From Sphingomonadaceae bacterium (GTDB taxonomy: Bacteria > Pseudomonadota > Alphaproteobacteria > Sphingomonadales > Sphingomonadaceae), in contig SHLU01000077.1 of NCBI GenBank assembly GCA_004282995.1, positions 1 through 9,540 of the forward strand: a stretch of 9,540 nucleotides of DNA. Reading direction: 5' to 3'. Under the pieces are notes generated by a model, which worked only from the letters and a program-made list of their open reading frames with translations, was not told the DNA's origin and did not search any database. Below, one piece after another: positions 6,335 through 9,540 of this stretch. Every line of letters starts with the position of its first letter. The stretch's first letter is position 1. The position numbers were made by a program, and so were the translations under genes.

Positions 6335-7216
6335 ATGAATGCCCCCTCTACCCTCATTGCTGAAGAATCCCGCAAGACTCCGACACCGGATAATTTAGAG
6401 ATCACCGTCCGCAACCGCCGCTTCGGACGCGGGATCGAGGTCCGCCGTTGGTGGCTTGGTGGAGATCCGGTCGGAACCGCCTGGATGAATGCGCTGTCGG
6501 CAACCTTCCCGCGTGGCGAGGCCTTCTTCATCGAATCAGTCAAGGCTTTTCGTGACGGCGCCGACCCCAGGCTCGGATCGGAAATACGCGCTTTCGTGAA
6601 GCAGGAAATAAACCACACGCGCGAACATGTGGCCTTCAATCGCATGGCGCAGGATCATGGCTACGATATCGATGCCATCGACGCCCGTGTTGCGAAGCTG
6701 CTTGCCGAACTGAAAAGTCGTCCGGTCATTCTCAACCTGGCCGCAACCATGGCGCTAGAGCATTTTACCGCCATGCTAGGGCACGAATTGCTCGACAATC
6801 CCGCGTATCTCGAGGGCGCGGACGGCGACTTGGGCGATTTGTGGCGTTGGCACTCCGCCGAAGAAGTCGAGCACAAGGGCGTTGCCTATGACACATGGCT
6901 CCACGCCACGCGCGACTGGAGCCGATTCAGGCGCTGGAAGGTGAAGAGCCTAATGATGTTGCTGGTGACCGTCCGCTTTATCCGGCACCGGACACAGGAC
7001 ACTATGGAACTGCTCGCTCAGGATGGCCTTACGGGATGGAAATGGCGCTTCAAGCTGGCGAAATATCTGCTGGTAAAACCAGGCTTCATTCGTCGTATCC
7101 TGCCGGGCTGGCTAGCCTATTTCATGCCCGGCTTCCATCCGTGGGACGAGGACAATCGCGCTCTTATCAAGGTGTATGAGGGCGACTTCGAAGACGCTCT
7201 GATGCCCGCGAAGTAG
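6335..7216 (+). CDS. Metal-dependent hydrolase family protein (COG3687 / PF10118 type)
   Basis: The protein has 293 residues from the ATG at 6335. An in-frame upstream start at 6269 would run through the palindromic promoter and is rejected. The sequence contains the family pattern FPRGEAFFIESV (Glu62), QEINHTREHVAFN (Glu91, His94, Glu97, His98), MALEHFTAMLGHEL (Glu142, His143, His150) and WHSAEEVEHKGVAYD (His173, Glu176, Glu179, His180). The regular Glu/ExxH spacing on predicted helices resembles a ferritin-like di-iron four-helix bundle. I infer a di-metal site; the hydrolase name is inherited from the family and the reaction and substrate are unproven. A Trp/Arg-rich C-terminus (GWKWRFKLAKYLL, ILPGWLAYFMPGFHPWDEDN) is also typical of the family. 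Its divergence from a TetR regulator suggests induction by a small molecule. It ends at a strong bidirectional terminator. Confidence 0.87.
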   Translation: MNAPSTLIAEESRKTPTPDNLEITVRNRRFGRGIEVRRWWLGGDPVGTAWMNALSATFPRGEAFFIESVKAFRDGADPRLGSEIRAFVKQEINHTREHVAFNRMAQDHGYDIDAIDARVAKLLAELKSRPVILNLAATMALEHFTAMLGHELLDNPAYLEGADGDLGDLWRWHSAEEVEHKGVAYDTWLHATRDWSRFRRWKVKSLMMLLVTVRFIRHRTQDTMELLAQDGLTGWKWRFKLAKYLLVKPGFIRRILPGWLAYFMPGFHPWDEDNRALIKVYEGDFEDALMPAK

Positions 7217-7245
7217 TTTCTCACGTGCGAACTGGATGAAACACA

Positions 7246-7275
7246 AAAGGCCCCGCGATCAATTGCGGGGCCTTT
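7246..7275. terminator. Bidirectional intrinsic terminator
   Basis: AAAGGCCCCGC (7246-7256) and GCGGGGCCTTT (7265-7275) form a perfect 11-bp stem around an 8-base loop. On the + strand TTT leads into CAGTTT; on the - strand the stem ends in TTTT. It is shared by the hydrolase gene (stop 7216) and the GNAT gene (stop 7293), which converge on it. Confidence 0.92.
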
Positions 7276-7292
7276 CAGTTTGCAACGAGCCT

Positions 7293-7832
7293 TCACGCTG
7301 CAACCGCGTCATCCCTGATCGCCTGCAAACGCAATTCATACATCGCTGCCTCGGTCGGCCTCCCCCGTGCCAGACAGTCGCGCTGCTCGGTCCGTCCGGT
7401 TGGCTGGAAGCCTAGCTTGCGCAGAACGCGGCCCGAAGCGGGATTGTCGAGATAATGCCCGGCGACAATCCGCTCGTGACCAAAAACCGTCGCGATATCG
7501 AGCACCGCGCGCGCGCCTTCGGTGGCAAAGCCCCGGCCCCAGAACTGGCGCGCGATCCAGTAACCAAGTTCGACCACACCTTCCCGACCATCGATGCCGC
7601 AGCAGCCGACCAATTGCGAACCTTGCTGACCAGGCAGGGTCAACAGGAAACGGGGGAAACGAGGGTCGCTGACCGGAGATGCGGCAAATGATTGCGCATC
7701 ATGCTCGGTATAGGGCCATGGGGCCCGTGCAAGATTTCTAACTACGCCCTCATCGGCGATCCCGACCAGCAATATGCGCCAGTCTTCCGGCCAGACCGGC
7801 CGCAACAGCAACCTTTGGGTGCGATGAAACAT
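7293..7832 (-). CDS. GNAT-family N-acetyltransferase (RimJ/RimL-like)
   Basis: The protein has 179 residues. It starts TQRLLLRPVWPEDW, the usual opening of the RimJ/RimL-like acetyltransferase_3 group. It contains the acetyl-CoA pyrophosphate-binding loop as RQFWGRGFATEGARA (residues 95-109, R/Q-x-x-G-x-G/A type) and the conserved LDNPASGRVLRKLGF (128-142). The preceding VELGYWI strand is also typical. These enzymes transfer acetyl from acetyl-CoA to an amino group of a protein N-terminus or small molecule; the acceptor here cannot be told. The open frame extends to 7967, but the ATG at 7832 has an excellent ribosome site (GAGGAG, six bases upstream), and the extension would begin inside the rpmA terminator. 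The gene probably forms a single-gene unit ending at the shared terminator at 7246-7275. Confidence 0.92.
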   Translation of the reverse strand: MFHRTQRLLLRPVWPEDWRILLVGIADEGVVRNLARAPWPYTEHDAQSFAASPVSDPRFPRFLLTLPGQQGSQLVGCCGIDGREGVVELGYWIARQFWGRGFATEGARAVLDIATVFGHERIVAGHYLDNPASGRVLRKLGFQPTGRTEQRDCLARGRPTEAAMYELRLQAIRDDAVAA

Positions 7833-7838
7833 GTCACT

Positions 7839-7844
7839 CTCCTC
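7839..7844 (-). promoter_or_regulatory. Ribosome binding site of the GNAT gene
   Basis: GAGGAG on the - strand lies six bases before the ATG at 7832. It decides the start against the longer in-frame possibility at 7967. Confidence 0.85.
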
Positions 7845-7943
7845 GTCGCCCCGGACCTGAACCCTGATCAGGATATAAGGCAGCCAGATGGCAATCGCGT
7901 GGCAGCGAAGATAAAATTCGCTGAACGGTGAGGGAGAAACGAC

Positions 7944-7972
7944 AAAAGGGAGACGGGTCGGCCCCATCTCCC
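7944..7972 (-). terminator. Rho-independent terminator of the rplU-rpmA operon
   Basis: On the - strand, GGGAGATGGG (7972-7963) pairs with CCCGTCTCCC (7957-7948) as a 10-bp stem with one U.G pair and a GCCGA loop, followed by TTTT (7947-7944). It lies about 70 bases past the rpmA stop and upstream of the GNAT start, separating the two units. Confidence 0.85.
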
Positions 7973-7981
7973 TCTTGGTTC

Positions 7982-8037
7982 GCCGGCTTAAAGCCTGGCT
8001 GGGACCATCCCGTAGGACGATCCCGTTATGATCGTCC
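7982..8037 (-). other. Hairpin cluster in the rpmA 3' untranslated region
   Basis: Three further inverted repeats sit between the rpmA stop and the terminator. GGACGATC (8015-8022) and GATCGTCC (8030-8037) form a perfect 8-bp stem with a 7-base loop, two bases after the stop codon. GGGA/TCCC (8001-8011) is a weak 4-bp stem. GGCTT/AAGCC (7985-7995) is extended by GCC/GGC with one bulge to 7982-7999. None has a T tract, so they are not terminators by themselves; a role in protecting the mRNA 3' end is possible. Confidence 0.55.
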
Positions 8038-8039
8038 GC

Positions 8040-8309
8040 TTATTCTGCTGCCTCGGCAAGCATATCTACAGACACGTATTTGCGCGCCATTTTGCCGGTG
8101 TGGAATCGCACGACTCCATCGGTCAGCGCGAACAGCGTGTGGTCCTTGCCCATGCCGACGTTGGTGCCGGGATAGAACTTGGTACCGCGCTGGCGCACGA
8201 TGATGTTGCCGGCAATAACGCCCTCGCTGCCGAACTTCTTTACACCGAGACGACGACCGGCTGAATCGCGACCATTACGCGACGAACCGCCTGCTTTTTT
8301 ATGTGCCAT
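8040..8309 (-). CDS. rpmA: 50S ribosomal protein bL27
   Basis: The protein has 89 residues, the normal length for bacterial L27. It sits at the base of the central protuberance, and its N-terminal tail reaches the peptidyl transferase centre. The sequence shows the canonical start MAHKKAGGSSRNGRDSAGRR, followed by LGVKKFGSEGVIAGNIIVRQ and RGTKFYPGTNVGMGKDHTLF. The N-terminus is the mature Gram-negative form, without the cleavable extension seen in Firmicutes. The start is 12 bases after the rplU stop codon; the rplU TAA forms part of the TAAGGA ribosome site, giving tight translational linkage in the rplU-rpmA operon. The operon ends in hairpins and an intrinsic terminator downstream. Confidence 0.98.
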   Translation of the reverse strand: MAHKKAGGSSRNGRDSAGRRLGVKKFGSEGVIAGNIIVRQRGTKFYPGTNVGMGKDHTLFALTDGVVRFHTGKMARKYVSVDMLAEAAE

Positions 8310-8321
8310 GGTCGGTAATCC

Positions 8322-8885
8322 TTACTTCTTGTCGGCTTTGCCGCCGGAAGCCTTTGGTGCTGCCTTCTTGGCAGCTGGCTTCTTGTCGGCAGCCTTCTTG
8401 GTTGCGCCAGCCTTCTTGGGAGCGGCCTTCTTGGCCTCTGCAGCAGTCGACTTGGTTTCGGCAGCTGCGCCCTTCGATTCCGCCTTCTTGGCCGGAGCCT
8501 TCTTGGCGGCAGGTTTCTTCTCTTCGGTCGCGGCTTCATCGGCCTTCTTGGCCGGAGCAGCCTTCTTCGCAGCAGGCTTCTTGCCGCCTTCACCCACATC
8601 GGTGATGCGCAGCAGCGTCATGTGCTGGCGGTGGCCGGCCTTGCGACGATAATTATGGCGGCGACGCTTCTTGAACACGATCACCTTTTCGCTTTTGGCC
8701 TGAGCAATGACTTCCGCCGAAACGGTCACCTTGCTGGCATCGGCAAGGTTATCGCCTTCGCCTGCCATAAGGACGTCGTCCAGCGTGATGGTCTCACCGG
8801 CTTCACCAGCGAGTTTCTCGACCGCGATCTTGTCTCCGGCGGCAACCCGGTACTGCTTGCCGCCCGTGCGCACTACTGCGAACAT
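8322..8885 (-). CDS. rplU: 50S ribosomal protein bL21 with long Lys/Ala-rich C-terminal tail
   Basis: The protein has 187 residues, against about 103 in E. coli. Residues 1-97 are a complete L21: MFAVVRTGGKQYRVAAGDKI, then VTVSAEVI, VIVFKKRRRHNYRRKAGHRQ (69-88) and TLLRITDV (90-97). L21 binds 23S rRNA in the large subunit. Residues 98-187 are low-complexity, about 28 Lys and 31 Ala out of 90 plus Pro, Glu, Thr and Gly, with repeats such as KKPAAKKAAPAKKA and KKPAAKKAPAKKA, resembling histone H1 or AlgP-type tails and surely disordered. The start at 8885 has GGAAG eight bases upstream; the longer alternatives at 8900 and 8945 lack a ribosome site and add no family sequence. The tail is in frame and rpmA starts right after it, so this is not a frameshift artefact of the gene end. 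It is the first gene of the rplU-rpmA operon. Confidence 0.96.
   Translation of the reverse strand: MFAVVRTGGKQYRVAAGDKIAVEKLAGEAGETITLDDVLMAGEGDNLADASKVTVSAEVIAQAKSEKVIVFKKRRRHNYRRKAGHRQHMTLLRITDVGEGGKKPAAKKAAPAKKADEAATEEKKPAAKKAPAKKAESKGAAAETKSTAAEAKKAAPKKAGATKKAADKKPAAKKAAPKASGGKADKK
8327..8584 (-). repeat. Low-complexity AAG/GCN repeat region coding the L21 tail
   Basis: The decamer CCAAGAAGGC (read on the - strand, encoding Ala-Lys-Lys-Ala) occurs about seven times in this stretch, with many one-base variants. Lysine codons are almost all AAG. The repeats are irregularly spaced and in frame, so length variation by recombination or slippage is plausible. Confidence 0.8.
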
Positions 8886-8977
8886 CGGTTTAACTTCCAT
8901 TCGTATTGCTATGCCGATTCCGTTTAGAAGCGGCGCGACGGGCAACCCGCCAATAGCGAGGCCCCGAAAGATGGGTG

Positions 8978-9006
8978 CCGTTAAGGGATGGTCGGGCCAA
9001 AGTCAA
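8978..9006 (-). promoter_or_regulatory. Candidate promoter of rplU-rpmA
   Basis: On the - strand TTGACT (9006-9001), a 17-bp spacer and TAACGG (8983-8978) form a plausible promoter with a good -35 and a weak -10. It would give a leader of roughly 85 bases before the rplU ATG. I see no obvious folded regulatory element in that leader. Confidence 0.4.
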
Positions 9007-9081
9007 CGCGCCTCACGTTAATTTATGGCCTTTTACCGATCACGGTGTGGCACCTCCTGCCCGACATGATATGGGGTTAGC

Positions 9082-9540
9082 ATGATCCCACGCCAGACCC
9101 CGCCGATTATTTTGGCCCTCCCCGCCGCCATGGCCATAATCTCCGCCGGATGCACCTCATCGGGTACAGATTACCCTTCTCTGGCGATTCGCGATGCCGA
9201 AAGGGTTGTGAGCGAGGCACCAAACCCCGCTCCGCCCGAACCCGCCGAACCCATCCCGGCCGGTGTCCTTGCTGAAGTAGAGGGCGCGCTGGCTAAAGCG
9301 CTGCAGGCGCAAGCCAATTTCGCCGCACGCGCCCCGGCCGTCCGCAACGCAATCGAGGCGGCCCGAAATTCCGCCGTCGGGAGTGATCGTTGGGCGGGTG
9401 CGCAAGTGGCCCTGTCTGAACTCGATTCGTTGCGAGCCAGCACCGCCATCGCATTGGGCGAACTCGACGTCCTCTACGCAGCCCGTGCAGTTCAGCTCGA
9501 ACGCCGCGATACCATTGGCGAGGCGCGTGAAGAGATAACC
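9082..9540 (+). CDS. Putative lipoprotein, N-terminal part (runs off the window)
   Basis: The frame is open for 153 codons from the ATG at 9082 to the window edge with no stop. The N-terminus has a basic residue, a hydrophobic core (PPIILALPAAMAIIS) and SAGC with Cys24 as probable lipidated residue, so the product is likely an outer-membrane or periplasm-anchored lipoprotein. After the Cys there is a short Ser/Thr region and a Pro/Ala/Glu-rich linker (about residues 46-60), then a long Ala/Glu/Arg-rich stretch expected to be helical and possibly coiled coil (from about 62 to the edge). I do not recognise a family. TGGGG lies about seven bases upstream of the ATG as a possible ribosome site. 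It diverges from rplU across a 196-bp gap. The C-terminal half is missing, which limits any call. Confidence 0.75.
   Translation, partial: MIPRQTPPIILALPAAMAIISAGCTSSGTDYPSLAIRDAERVVSEAPNPAPPEPAEPIPAGVLAEVEGALAKALQAQANFAARAPAVRNAIEAARNSAVGSDRWAGAQVALSELDSLRASTAIALGELDVLYAARAVQLERRDTIGEAREEIT

Noticed and set aside
7863..7872. 10-bp perfect palindrome CCTGATCAGG upstream of the GNAT gene
   Set aside because: Several 10-bp palindromes are expected by chance in a window of this size, and no repeat of it or promoter is well supported next to it.
7833..7967. N-terminal extension of the GNAT protein to 7967
   Set aside because: It would start within the rpmA terminator, while the ATG at 7832 has an excellent GAGGAG ribosome site and matches the family start.
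8179..8652. + strand frame coding Phe/Leu/Ala-rich repeats opposite rplU and the start of rpmA
   Set aside because: It is the reverse complement of the AAG/GCN repeats of the L21 tail, which yields FLA-type repeats automatically; no independent evidence of coding.
8886..8977. Possible L21 autoregulatory leader element upstream of rplU
   Set aside because: I found no stable conserved-looking structure; known L21 leaders are from Firmicutes and I cannot match one here.
1..9540. Search for mobile elements, CRISPR arrays, tRNA/rRNA genes, toxin-antitoxin pairs or defence genes
   Set aside because: There are no transposase or integrase, no regularly spaced repeats, no tRNA-like cloverleaf and no composition break; the window reads as stable core chromosome.

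Overview
The window is an ordinary chromosomal stretch from an alphaproteobacterium, most likely a member of the Sphingomonadales (Erythrobacteraceae-like). I infer this from the high GC content, the protein sequences, the gene mix (AstD, RarD, PyrC, YgfZ, a COG3687-type metal-dependent hydrolase) and the Lys/Ala-rich tail on ribosomal protein L21. I cannot name the genus from sequence alone. I found no mobile element, tRNA, rRNA, CRISPR array or prophage, and nothing that amounts to a new defence or biosynthetic system.

Layout: the 3' end of astD (arginine succinyltransferase pathway) enters on the + strand. Two exported proteins of unknown role follow on the - strand: a putative lipoprotein (345-1052) and a glycine-zipper surface-antigen-like protein (1215-1706) with its own intrinsic terminator. 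Next comes a convergent pair, rarD (+) and pyrC (-), whose ends overlap by 20 bp. A DcsG/RimK-like ATP-grasp gene (+) diverges from pyrC and is followed on the same strand by ygfZ, which overlaps a tetR-type regulator (-) tail to tail by 4 bp.

The tetR gene and a metal-dependent hydrolase gene (+) diverge from a 145-bp gap. That gap holds a 39-bp near-perfect palindrome with two overlapping, mirror-image promoters, a strong candidate for an autoregulated TetR switch. A bidirectional terminator separates the hydrolase from a RimJ-like GNAT acetyltransferase (-). The rplU-rpmA ribosomal operon (-) follows, with a hairpin-rich 3' region and an intrinsic terminator. The window ends inside a lipoprotein gene (+) that runs off the edge.

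Functionally this is a set of independent short transcription units: amino acid catabolism, pyrimidine synthesis, Fe-S/folate maintenance, a regulator-enzyme pair and ribosome assembly. The points most worth a second look are the palindromic divergent promoter, the roughly 90-residue histone-H1-like tail on L21, the possibly leaderless lipoprotein mRNA, the ATP-grasp gene next to pyrC, and the overlapping convergent gene ends.
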